Origin: JBCDCP01 sp039181495
GTDB taxonomy: Bacteria > Pseudomonadota > Alphaproteobacteria > Rhizobiales > Tepidamorphaceae
Reading direction: 5' to 3'
NCBI GenBank assembly: GCA_039181495.1
Contig: JBCDCP010000050.1
Location: 1-20,200, forward strand
DNA length: 20,200 nt
Part shown: one piece after another, positions 1 to 7,340 of the stretch
Layout: each line of letters opens with the position of its first letter
Position numbering within the stretch: position 1 is the stretch's first letter
Notes under the pieces: model-generated
What the model saw: only the letters and a program-made list of their open reading frames with translations
Told to the model about the DNA's origin: nothing
Databases searched by the model: none
Program-made: the position numbers and the translations under genes

Positions 1-824
1 ATCGTCACACGCGGGTGGTTCCAAAGCGGGCTGGTCTCGGGCAGCGGCTCGGTTTCAAAAACGTCCAAGGTTGCACCTTTCAAGACGCCTTTATTTAAAG
101 CTTCAATTATATCTGGCTCGACCTGTAACTTGCCACGCCCTGCATTGATCACGGCCGGGAACGCGTCCGGAAGTGGGCCATCCTGGGCAAGCAATCGAAA
201 TAGCTTTATGCCTAAAATACCATCGGTCTCCGGTGTATGTGGTAGCAGACAAACGAGGATGTCGACGCCAGAAAGAAAAGCCGGCAAAGTATCATGACCA
301 CAATAGGTCTCCACCCCTTCGATCTCCTTAGCGCCGCGGCTCCAACCCGAAACCCGAAAACCTATTTTTTTCAGAGTTATGGCCGCGTCGGTGCCGAGCT
401 CTCCCAGCCCCATGATTCCAACCCGCACCTGATCAGCCGAGGGCTGCTCGACCTCGCGCCACGCCTTACGCGTCTGCATGTCGTTCAGCATGCGGTGCTG
501 GCGATGATGCATCAGAACATGTTGCACGACATATTCGGTCATGCGCATGGTCAGATTTCCGCTGACGACACGCACAAGCGGCGCATTGGGCAGGTCTGGA
601 TCAGACAGAAGGTGGTCAACACCAGCGCCTAGAGAAAATAATATTTTAAGATTAGCATATTGGCTCAGAACGCCCTGAGGCGGCTTCCACGCACAGATAT
701 ATTTTATGCCTTGAATATCGTGCGGCTCGTCCAGTGTGACGATGTCGTAGCCGGGCACATGCCGGCTCAAACGTTCGATCCAGGGGCGGGTATCCCATCC
801 GGTCAGTGCCAGCAGGATCGTCAC
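1..824 (-). CDS. D-2-hydroxyacid dehydrogenase, GhrA-like (glyoxylate/hydroxypyruvate reductase A), 3' end beyond window
   Basis: NAD(P)H-dependent cytoplasmic 2-hydroxyacid dehydrogenase; by resemblance to GhrA it would reduce glyoxylate or hydroxypyruvate, though the exact substrate is inferred. 274 codons are present. The frame starts with GTG at 824, whose GTGA overlaps the stop of the upstream ATPase gene, so the two are probably translationally coupled. Visible marks: a SLGAGVDHL segment (residues 64-72), the Rossmann GxGxxG motif GLGELG (139-144), NAGRG with the substrate-binding Arg230, and LDVFETEPLP with catalytic Glu259. The catalytic His expected about 20 residues later lies off the window. 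E. coli GhrA is 312 residues, so roughly 40 are missing. The frame is intact, not a pseudogene. Odd: patches of low GC (for example 601-660 about 37%, 61-120 about 42%) with ATA, TTA and AAA codons, unlike the neighbours. Confidence 0.88.
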   Translation of the reverse strand, partial: MTILLALTGWDTRPWIERLSRHVPGYDIVTLDEPHDIQGIKYICAWKPPQGVLSQYANLKILFSLGAGVDHLLSDPDLPNAPLVRVVSGNLTMRMTEYVVQHVLMHHRQHRMLNDMQTRKAWREVEQPSADQVRVGIMGLGELGTDAAITLKKIGFRVSGWSRGAKEIEGVETYCGHDTLPAFLSGVDILVCLLPHTPETDGILGIKLFRLLAQDGPLPDAFPAVINAGRGKLQVEPDIIEALNKGVLKGATLDVFETEPLPETSPLWNHPRVT

Positions 825-2479
825 TGAGAGACGACCCCGGTCTCGACCGCCTCAATGTCAAATGCCGCCTTGATCAGGGCGCGGGTGTATTCGGTCCTTG
901 GCTCTTCGAATATCTGTTCGGCGGTGCCCTTCTCGACCACTTTGCCAAGGCGCATGACGATGACATCATTGGCGAGTGCCCGCACCACCTTGAGATCGTG
1001 GCTGATGAACAGATAGGCGAGATCGTGCCGCTCCTGCAGGCCACGCAAGAGATCGACAATCTGTGCCTGGACGCTCATGTCGAGCGCCGATGTTGGCTCG
1101 TCCAGCATGACGAATTTGGGTTCCAGAACCATGGCACGTGCAATCGCGATGCGCTGGCGCTGGCCGCCAGAGAATTCATGCGGATAGCGATCCATCACTG
1201 CGGGATCGATTCCGACCTCATCGAGGGCGTTGGCAACCCGTTCGCGGCGTTCCGAGAGGCTCAGAGCGCGATGGTGAATGGCGAGACCCTCGGCCACGAT
1301 CTCAGCGACTGACATGCGGGGGCTGAGTGACCCGTAGGGATCCTGGAAGACAATCTGAATATCTTCCCTGAGCGGCCGCATCTGAGAAAACGACCGCGTG
1401 CCGATGTCCTGGCCCTCAAATGAAATCGCCCCGTTGCTTGAAATCATGCGGGTGAGCGCCAGGCCAAGCGTCGTCTTGCCAGAGCCGGACTCACCGACCA
1501 CACCCAGTGTCTGCCCCGCGCGCACCAGCACATCGATACCGTCGACGGCTTTGATGTGGTCGACCGTCTTTCTGAGTAGCCCGCGCCGGATTGGAAACCA
1601 GACCTTGATGTCGTCACCCAGCATGGCAACCGGTGCGCTGTCATCGGGTTCGGGCGGTGCGCCCTTAGGTTCGGCCTCAATGAGATGTTTGGTGTAGGCG
1701 TGTTTCGGTTTTTCGAAGACAGTGCGGGCCTGACCGGTTTCAACGATTTCCCCGGACTTCATGACGCAGACGCGGTCGGCGAAATGGCGGACGATGCCAA
1801 GGTCATGGGTGATCAGCAGGATGGCCATGCCATGCTGGGTCTGCAGGTCCCTTAGCAGCTTGAGGATCTGCGCCTGCACCGTGACATCAAGTGCCGTGGT
1901 GGGTTCGTCTGCAATCAGCAGATCCGGTTCATTGGCGAGTGCCATGGCAATCATCACGCGCTGGCGCTGACCGCCGGAGAGCTGGTGCGGATAGCTCGAA
2001 AGGCGCGTCTCGGGATCGCGAATGCCGACCTGGCCGAGCAGCTCAATGATGCGGTTGCGGGCCGCTTCGCCTCTCAGACCCTTGTGTAACTCCAGGATCT
2101 CACCGATCTGCCGTTCTACTGAATGCAGCGGGTTGAGAGACGTCATCGGCTCCTGAAACACCATGGTGATGTCATTGCCGCGCACCGACCGCATTTCCTG
2201 GTCGTTGAGCCCCATCAGGTTGTTGCCCTTGAACCAGATCTCACCTGAGGGATGAGAGGCTGCCGGGTAGGGCAGAAGCTGGAGTACCGAGAGCGCGGAC
2301 ACCGACTTTCCGGAGCCTGACTCACCAACCAAAGCCAATGTTTCGCCTGGCGCCACCGAAAAGGAAATCTGCTGTACGGCCTTGGTTTCGCGACCGCCCT
2401 GGTGGAACGACACGGAAAGGTCTCGGACATCCAGCAATGCAGGCTTTTTTGCCGGCTTTGTTTTCGGTGTGCGCACCAT
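821..2479 (-). CDS. yejF: Peptide/microcin C-type ABC transporter, tandem ATP-binding protein (YejF-like)
   Basis: Cytoplasmic ATPase that energises import of peptides through the YejB/YejE membrane pair. The 552-residue protein is two complete ABC domains in one chain, as in YejF. Domain 1 has Walker A GESGSGKS (52-59), signature LSGGQ (167-171) and Walker B LLIADE (187-192). Domain 2 has Walker A GESGSGKTT (329-337), signature FSGGQ (436-440) and Walker B FVMLDE (456-461). A proline/acid-rich linker lies around 271-283, after the C-terminal oligopeptide-transporter extension of domain 1. All catalytic motifs are intact, so both sites should hydrolyse ATP. The ATG shares its A with the TGA of the upstream gene (TGATG), and the stop overlaps the GTG of the next gene, indicating one polycistronic message. 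Assignment to the YejF family is firm; the transported substrate is not determined by sequence. Confidence 0.93.
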   Translation of the reverse strand: MVRTPKTKPAKKPALLDVRDLSVSFHQGGRETKAVQQISFSVAPGETLALVGESGSGKSVSALSVLQLLPYPAASHPSGEIWFKGNNLMGLNDQEMRSVRGNDITMVFQEPMTSLNPLHSVERQIGEILELHKGLRGEAARNRIIELLGQVGIRDPETRLSSYPHQLSGGQRQRVMIAMALANEPDLLIADEPTTALDVTVQAQILKLLRDLQTQHGMAILLITHDLGIVRHFADRVCVMKSGEIVETGQARTVFEKPKHAYTKHLIEAEPKGAPPEPDDSAPVAMLGDDIKVWFPIRRGLLRKTVDHIKAVDGIDVLVRAGQTLGVVGESGSGKTTLGLALTRMISSNGAISFEGQDIGTRSFSQMRPLREDIQIVFQDPYGSLSPRMSVAEIVAEGLAIHHRALSLSERRERVANALDEVGIDPAVMDRYPHEFSGGQRQRIAIARAMVLEPKFVMLDEPTSALDMSVQAQIVDLLRGLQERHDLAYLFISHDLKVVRALANDVIVMRLGKVVEKGTAEQIFEEPRTEYTRALIKAAFDIEAVETGVVSQ

Positions 2480-3072
2480 CAGAGGGTCGTCCCCGTGAAG
2501 AGCAGAGTGTCATCATCAAGATGAGATGAGCGCAGATTTTTCGGCTGGATGAAGGACGTTGGCTGCGAGGGCCGGGTCTCAGGCACCGTTTCCATCCGGC
2601 TGTTCTTGATGATGAGCGTGTGTCCCGAAGCCTTGAAGCACCAGCCGGCCGCGTCAGCCTCCGCCTTGCGATAGCGCACCAGACGTTCGTTCATGGGCAA
2701 CACTGTTTCCGCACCCTGATCGTCATACAGCACCAAGGCCCATCGCTCGGCCGCGTTGGGATCCCCGGCCCAAGCTGATGTTGGGGCGGCGGGTAGGTCG
2801 TTGTCATTGGCAAATGGCCGGACCAACTCCGCAAGGCTGCTCACCTGCTGCCCCGCGAAACAGGCGAAGGCCCAATCCCCGCCCATCAGGTCTGCCAGCG
2901 TAAAGCTGCGGCGGAAGAGTTCCTTGGTGGAGATGATCTCAAAGCTTGCCTGCTCTTCCGGAGTGGGCGCGCCCTCAGACGTGCCGAGCAGGAGCACGTA
3001 TCCGGTGATGCCGAGAAACAGGATGGCGACGAGACCGAACAGGCCGACAAAGATGCGTTTGAGGTACTTCAT
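2479..3072 (-). CDS. Unrecognised membrane-anchored protein within the peptide transporter operon
   Basis: 197 residues, no family recognised. ATG 3072 is chosen because it starts the signal-anchor MKYLKR and lies 10 nt after the stop of the permease gene; an in-frame upstream start at 3135 would overlap that gene by over 50 bases and add an arginine-rich stretch. Residues 7-30 form one hydrophobic membrane segment preceded by lysine/arginine, so the rest should face the periplasm. The soluble part has two cysteines (Cys71 in WAFACFAG, Cys145 in GWCFKASG), which could form a disulfide, and a repeated aromatic-rich pattern, but no enzymatic motif. Its TGA overlaps the ATG of the ATPase gene (TGATG), so its translation is likely coupled to the transporter. 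Being encoded between permease and ATPase suggests an accessory role in peptide uptake; that is inference only. Confidence 0.75.
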   Translation of the reverse strand: MKYLKRIFVGLFGLVAILFLGITGYVLLLGTSEGAPTPEEQASFEIISTKELFRRSFTLADLMGGDWAFACFAGQQVSSLAELVRPFANDNDLPAAPTSAWAGDPNAAERWALVLYDDQGAETVLPMNERLVRYRKAEADAAGWCFKASGHTLIIKNSRMETVPETRPSQPTSFIQPKNLRSSHLDDDTLLFTGTTL

Positions 3073-3082
3073 TGGCCAGTCG

Positions 3083-4261
3083 TCACTCAAACGTCTTGCG
3101 CGGATCCAGCGCATCGCGCACCGCCTCGCCGACAAAGATGAGCAGGCTTAGCATGATTGCGATTACGAAGAAGCCGGTGAGACCGAGCCAGGGCGCCTGA
3201 AGATTGTTCTTGCCCTGGGAGAGAAGCTCACCGAGTGACGGTGATCCCGGCGGCAGGCCAAACCCGAGAAAGTCGAGCGAGGTCAGTGTCGTGATCGAGC
3301 CGTTCAGAATGAACGGCATGAAGGTCAGTGTTGCCACCATGGCGTTAGGCAGCATGTGGCGCCACATGATCGTCCGGTTGCCGACGCCCAGCGCGCGGGC
3401 CGCCTGGATGTACTCAAAGTTCCGCGCCCGCAGGAATTCCGCACGCACGACGCCCACAAGCGCGACCCATGAGAACAGGAGCAATATCCCGAGCAGGATC
3501 CAGAATGTCGGCTCGATAACCGCGGCAATGATGATCAGCAGGTAGAGGGACGGGATTGACGTCCAGATTTCGAGGAAACGCTGGAAGATCAGGTCTGTCC
3601 AGCCACCAAAATACCCCTGCACCGCGCCGGCGGCGATCCCGATAACCGAAGACAGAATGGTCAGAACAAGACCGAACAGCACTGAAATGCGGAAACCGTA
3701 GATCAGCCGTGCCATCACGTCGCGCGCCTGGTCGTCAGTGCCCAGAAGATGGAAGTTACCGAAGGTGCAATTGCGGTCCTCAACGCCTAGCTCATAGCGC
3801 TGGCAGCGCTCCTCGCGGTCCTGCAGCCAGAATGGCGGCGCCGGAGCAGGGACTGAAATCTCGTTGTTCACAGTGCGATAGGAATAGCGGATCAGCGGCC
3901 AGATCATTGTGCCGCCATTGTCTTCGATGAGTTCCTGAACAAAGGGATCGCGATAGTCGGCCTCGGTCTCGAAATCACCGCCAAATGCGGTCTCGGGATA
4001 GAACTGGAAGACCGGCATATAGATGCCGCCATCGTGGAGAACGACGATCGGTTTGTCGTTGGAGACGAATTCGGCAAACAGCGACAGGATAAACAGAAAG
4101 CCGAATATCCAGAGCGACCAGTAGCCGCGGCCGTTTTTCTTGAAGTTCTGCCAGCGGCGGCGGTTGAGCGGTGAGAGCTCGAAGCGGCGACGCTCCGGGG
4201 CGGCGACAGCCAAGTCCATGTCTTGGGCGCGCGTGGGCGCCTTATCCGGTGTCGCATCCAT
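3083..4261 (-). CDS. yejE: Peptide ABC transporter permease (YejE-like)
   Basis: Inner-membrane permease of the DppC/OppC class that pairs with the adjacent YejB-like protein. In 392 residues it has a charged cytoplasmic N-terminus, a first membrane helix (about 48-66), a long periplasmic region (about 68-185) typical of YejE, then five hydrophobic segments from about 190 to 380. The ATPase-contact EAA loop is readable as EYIQAARALG followed by IMWRHMLPN (283-306). The C-terminal DFLGFGLPPGSPSLGELLSQG (330-350) and ALDPRK are characteristic of this permease class. The periplasmic loop carries two cysteines (153, 165) that may pair. It begins 3 nt after the stop of the YejB gene. Longer than E. 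coli YejE because of the N-terminal 25-30 residues, which are acidic then basic. Confidence 0.93.
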   Translation of the reverse strand: MDATPDKAPTRAQDMDLAVAAPERRRFELSPLNRRRWQNFKKNGRGYWSLWIFGFLFILSLFAEFVSNDKPIVVLHDGGIYMPVFQFYPETAFGGDFETEADYRDPFVQELIEDNGGTMIWPLIRYSYRTVNNEISVPAPAPPFWLQDREERCQRYELGVEDRNCTFGNFHLLGTDDQARDVMARLIYGFRISVLFGLVLTILSSVIGIAAGAVQGYFGGWTDLIFQRFLEIWTSIPSLYLLIIIAAVIEPTFWILLGILLLFSWVALVGVVRAEFLRARNFEYIQAARALGVGNRTIMWRHMLPNAMVATLTFMPFILNGSITTLTSLDFLGFGLPPGSPSLGELLSQGKNNLQAPWLGLTGFFVIAIMLSLLIFVGEAVRDALDPRKTFE

Positions 4262-4264
4262 TGA

Positions 4265-5374
4265 TCAGACGTCCCGGCTTTCGAAGTCGATCCGCGGATC
4301 GACCCAGGTATAGGTCAGATCCGAGATCAGGTTCACGATCAGACCCATCAGCGAGAAGATATACAGCGTCGCGAACACGACCGGATAGTCTCGGTTGACG
4401 ATGGACTCAAAAGACAGAAGACCCAGCCCGTCGAGTGAGAAGATCGTCTCGATCAGGAGCGCGCCGGTGAAGAAAGCCGAGACGAACGCGCCCGGGAAGC
4501 CCGCAATGATGATCAGCATCGCATTGCGGAACACGTGGCCGTAGAGAACCTTCCGCTCTGTCAGGCCCTTCATTCTCGCCGTCATGACATATTGCTTGCG
4601 GATCTCGTCAAGGAACGAGTTCTTGGTCAGAAGCGTTGTCGTGGCGAATGCGCCAAGTGCCATCGATATGATCGGCAGCGTCAGATGCCAGAAATAATCC
4701 GCAATCCGCTCAGGCCAGCTCAGTTCCGACCAGTTGTCAGAGACCAGCCCGCGCAACGGGAACCAGTCGAGGAAACTGCCGCCTGCAAACAGTACGATGA
4801 GCAGCACTGCGAACAGGAACCCTGGGATGGCATAGCCGATGATGACGATGGCGCTGGTCCAGATATCGAACTTGCTGCCATCGCGGACCGCCTTGGCGAT
4901 CCCCAGAGGGATCGAGATCCCGTAGGAAATGAACAGCATCCAGAGACCGAGTGAGATCGAGACCGGCAGTTTCTCGATGATCAGGTCGATGACCGTGATG
5001 TCGCGGAAGTAGCTCTCGCCGAAATTGAAGGTGGCATAATTGGTCAGCATGAGCAGGAAGCGCTCATGGGCCGGTTTGTCAAAGCCGAACTGGCGCTCGA
5101 GTTCCTCGATGAATTCGGGATCGAGGCCCTGCGCCCCGCGATATTTGCTGTCGACCGCCTCGACCCCCGCAGCATCTTGTGATTGCGTGCCGAAATCACC
5201 CCCTTCCGACCCACCGATCCGCGCCGTTGCCGAAACGTCATTGCCCTGCAACTGCGCGATCACGCGCTCGACCGGCCCGCCCGGTGCAAACTGAACGATG
5301 ATGAAGGACACCGTCATTATCCCCAGCAGGGTGGGAATCATGAGCAGGAGGCGGCGGATGATATAGGCGGTCAT
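4265..5374 (-). CDS. yejB: Peptide ABC transporter permease (YejB-like)
   Basis: Inner-membrane permease of the DppB/OppB class, partner of the YejE-like protein. The 369-residue chain opens with the family hallmark MTAYIIRRLLLMIPTLLGI (1-19), the first helix, followed by a periplasmic insert (about 32-105) containing FAPGGPVERVIAQLQG, and then five helices between about 140 and 355. The EAA loop is IRKQYVMTARMKGLTERKVLYGHVFRNA spread over 258-285. The C-terminus TYTWVDPRIDFESR is typical of YejB. The insert at 44-82 (Gly/Ser/Asp-rich) is usual for this subfamily and is longer than in OppB. It lies 64 nt downstream of the Tat-exported binding protein gene; the spacer holds a small hairpin. 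Family assignment is secure. Confidence 0.94.
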   Translation of the reverse strand: MTAYIIRRLLLMIPTLLGIMTVSFIIVQFAPGGPVERVIAQLQGNDVSATARIGGSEGGDFGTQSQDAAGVEAVDSKYRGAQGLDPEFIEELERQFGFDKPAHERFLLMLTNYATFNFGESYFRDITVIDLIIEKLPVSISLGLWMLFISYGISIPLGIAKAVRDGSKFDIWTSAIVIIGYAIPGFLFAVLLIVLFAGGSFLDWFPLRGLVSDNWSELSWPERIADYFWHLTLPIISMALGAFATTTLLTKNSFLDEIRKQYVMTARMKGLTERKVLYGHVFRNAMLIIIAGFPGAFVSAFFTGALLIETIFSLDGLGLLSFESIVNRDYPVVFATLYIFSLMGLIVNLISDLTYTWVDPRIDFESRDV

Positions 5375-5393
5375 CGTGTTTTCGTAGACGCTG

Positions 5394-5407
5394 CCGGCTT
5401 CTGCCGG
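5394..5407 (-). repeat. Short inverted repeat between binding-protein and permease genes
   Basis: A 5-bp perfect inverted repeat (CCGGC / GCCGG) separated by four bases sits in the 64-nt spacer before yejB. It has no following T-run, so it is not an intrinsic terminator. In ABC operons, hairpins here often protect the upstream binding-protein message from 3' decay; that role is only inferred. Confidence 0.3.
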
Positions 5408-5438
5408 TCCTTGGATCTGGACGGACTGCGCGGCCCGG

Positions 5439-7340
5439 TCAGCTCTCTATGCCGATTCGCGCAGCCTTTCCGGAGTCGTACCACCAGGTTTCGTTGGCGC
5501 CGAGTGTATAGTCCGGTTTTGTCTCCGGTCGGGCATAAATGTCCCAATAGGCGATGTTGTGATTGGGGTGATACCAGTGCGGCACCCAATAGCGTCCGGC
5601 GCGCAAGACGCGATCAATTGCGCGGGCAGCAACAGCTTGCGCCTCGCGCGTCTCGGCAGCCATGATCTTCTCGATGAGGGCGTCGATCACCGGGTTCTTG
5701 ATGCCGGCAAGATTGCGCGATCCTTCGATATCCGCATCCGCTGATGACCAATAGCGCGCCACCTCTTCGCCCAGTGTCAGATTGAGGACATAGCGCTGGG
5801 TCGCGATGTCGAAATCGAAGCTGTTCATGCGCGACTGGTATTGCGAAGAATCGACAATCCGGAAGTTGGCCTGGATACCAAGCCGGTCGAGATTGCGAAT
5901 GTAGGGCTGGACGATCCGATCGAAGGTCTGCTGGAACCCGAGAAACTCGATCTCAAAGGGCTGCCCTTCGGAGGTGTAGCGAATGCCGTCGCGAATCTCG
6001 TAGCCCGCATCCGTCAGCAGACGACTTGCCTGCCGCAACAGTTTGCGGTCCTGTCCCGAACCGTCCGACTCAGGCGGAGAAAACGGTTCGGCGAAGACTT
6101 CTTCCGGGAGTTGATCGCGGAACGGCTCAAGCAGAGCCAGTTCCTCCGATGATGGCGGACCCTCCGCCTTCATGTCGGAATTTTCGAAGAAACTGCCGGT
6201 GCGTTTGTAGAGCCCGAAGAACAGGTTCTGATTGGCCCATTCAAAATCATAGGCAAAGATCAGGGCTTCGCGGACGCGCGGATCGGCAAATTTGGCGCGA
6301 CGGGTGTTAACGAACCACCCCTGGGCGCCGGACGGCCGTGCGTCGGGCAGCGTTTCGCGCATGACCTTGCCATCGCGGATCGCAGGGAAATTGTATTCCG
6401 TGGCCCAGACGCGCGAGGTGAACTCCTCGCGGAACAGGTAATCGCCCGACTTGAAGGCTTCGAAGGCGGCCGTCCTGTCGCGAAAGAAATCGTAGCGAAC
6501 CACATTGAAATTGTGGTGCCCGCGGCGGACTGGCAGATCCTTTGCCCAATAGTCCTCGACCCGGTCATATTCGATGAACCGACCGTTGCTGTGTCGACCG
6601 ACCTTGTAAGGTCCGCTGCCGAGCGGCACATGCATGCTGGATTCGTCGAACTCGCGACCGGCGTAATCCGCCTCGGCGACAATCGGTAACCCGGCCACAA
6701 ACTGCGGCAGAGACCGGGTAGCGTTTTCGGTGAAGCGCACATGCACCGTCACATCGTCGATAGCCTCGACGCTGTCCAATTCGCGCAAACCCTGGCGGAT
6801 CAGCGCGTGGCCCTTTTCCTTCAGATTGTTCAGAGTGAAAACAACATCTGACGCACGCAGCGGCGTGCCATCATGAAAGCGTGCTTCGGGACGTAGAGCG
6901 AAAGTGAAGACGCGTCCATCATCGGACACCGAAACGCTTTGCGCGATCAGGCCATACATGGCGTCCGGCTCATCAAAAGCGCGGACCATCAGCGAGTCAT
7001 AGATGATCTCGAGCCCAACCGCGGCGTCGCCCCGCTGCACAAGCGTGTTGAGCGAATTGAAGGTGACCGGGTTCTGGTTGAATGCCCAGGACGACGGCAC
7101 TCGAGAGAACCGTCCGCCCTTGGGCGCGTTGGGATTCACATAGGCGAAGTGGTCGAAGTCCGGTCCATAAGCAAATGTCCCGAAGATGGACAGACCATGC
7201 TGCGTTGTGCCGGCGGCAAAGGCATCCGGTCCCAGTGGCAGGACTGCGGCAGCGGAAACAGCTGCAGCCATGGTTGCTCCGCCACGCAGCACATCACGGC
7301 GCGAGGGTGCTTGGCCTGCTCGCTGCACCATCCCTCTCAA
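5439..7340 (-). CDS. YejA-type peptide-binding protein with twin-arginine signal
   Basis: Periplasmic solute-binding protein (SBP family 5, YejA branch) that would deliver peptides to YejBEF. 633 residues from a TTG at 7340 with GAGG 7 nt upstream and a TTGA overlap with the stop of the preceding gene; an ATG at 7331 (630 residues) is the alternative, but its AGAGGG directly abuts the ATG. The N-terminus has a Tat motif SRRDVLRGG (13-21), a hydrophobic stretch and a probable cleavage after AFA (42). The mature part has HGLSIFG, YVNPNAPKGG and the family signature LRPEARFHDGTPLRASDVVFT, then GSGPYKVG and VEDYW. It is a clear paralogue of the preceding gene product. Tat export suggests folding before export. 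No catalytic function; substrate unknown. Confidence 0.92.
   Translation of the reverse strand: MRGMVQRAGQAPSRRDVLRGGATMAAAVSAAAVLPLGPDAFAAGTTQHGLSIFGTFAYGPDFDHFAYVNPNAPKGGRFSRVPSSWAFNQNPVTFNSLNTLVQRGDAAVGLEIIYDSLMVRAFDEPDAMYGLIAQSVSVSDDGRVFTFALRPEARFHDGTPLRASDVVFTLNNLKEKGHALIRQGLRELDSVEAIDDVTVHVRFTENATRSLPQFVAGLPIVAEADYAGREFDESSMHVPLGSGPYKVGRHSNGRFIEYDRVEDYWAKDLPVRRGHHNFNVVRYDFFRDRTAAFEAFKSGDYLFREEFTSRVWATEYNFPAIRDGKVMRETLPDARPSGAQGWFVNTRRAKFADPRVREALIFAYDFEWANQNLFFGLYKRTGSFFENSDMKAEGPPSSEELALLEPFRDQLPEEVFAEPFSPPESDGSGQDRKLLRQASRLLTDAGYEIRDGIRYTSEGQPFEIEFLGFQQTFDRIVQPYIRNLDRLGIQANFRIVDSSQYQSRMNSFDFDIATQRYVLNLTLGEEVARYWSSADADIEGSRNLAGIKNPVIDALIEKIMAAETREAQAVAARAIDRVLRAGRYWVPHWYHPNHNIAYWDIYARPETKPDYTLGANETWWYDSGKAARIGIES

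Noticed and set aside
1..824. Pseudogene or frameshifted dehydrogenase at the left edge
   Set aside because: Manual translation from GTG 824 is open to the window edge with all expected motifs in order.
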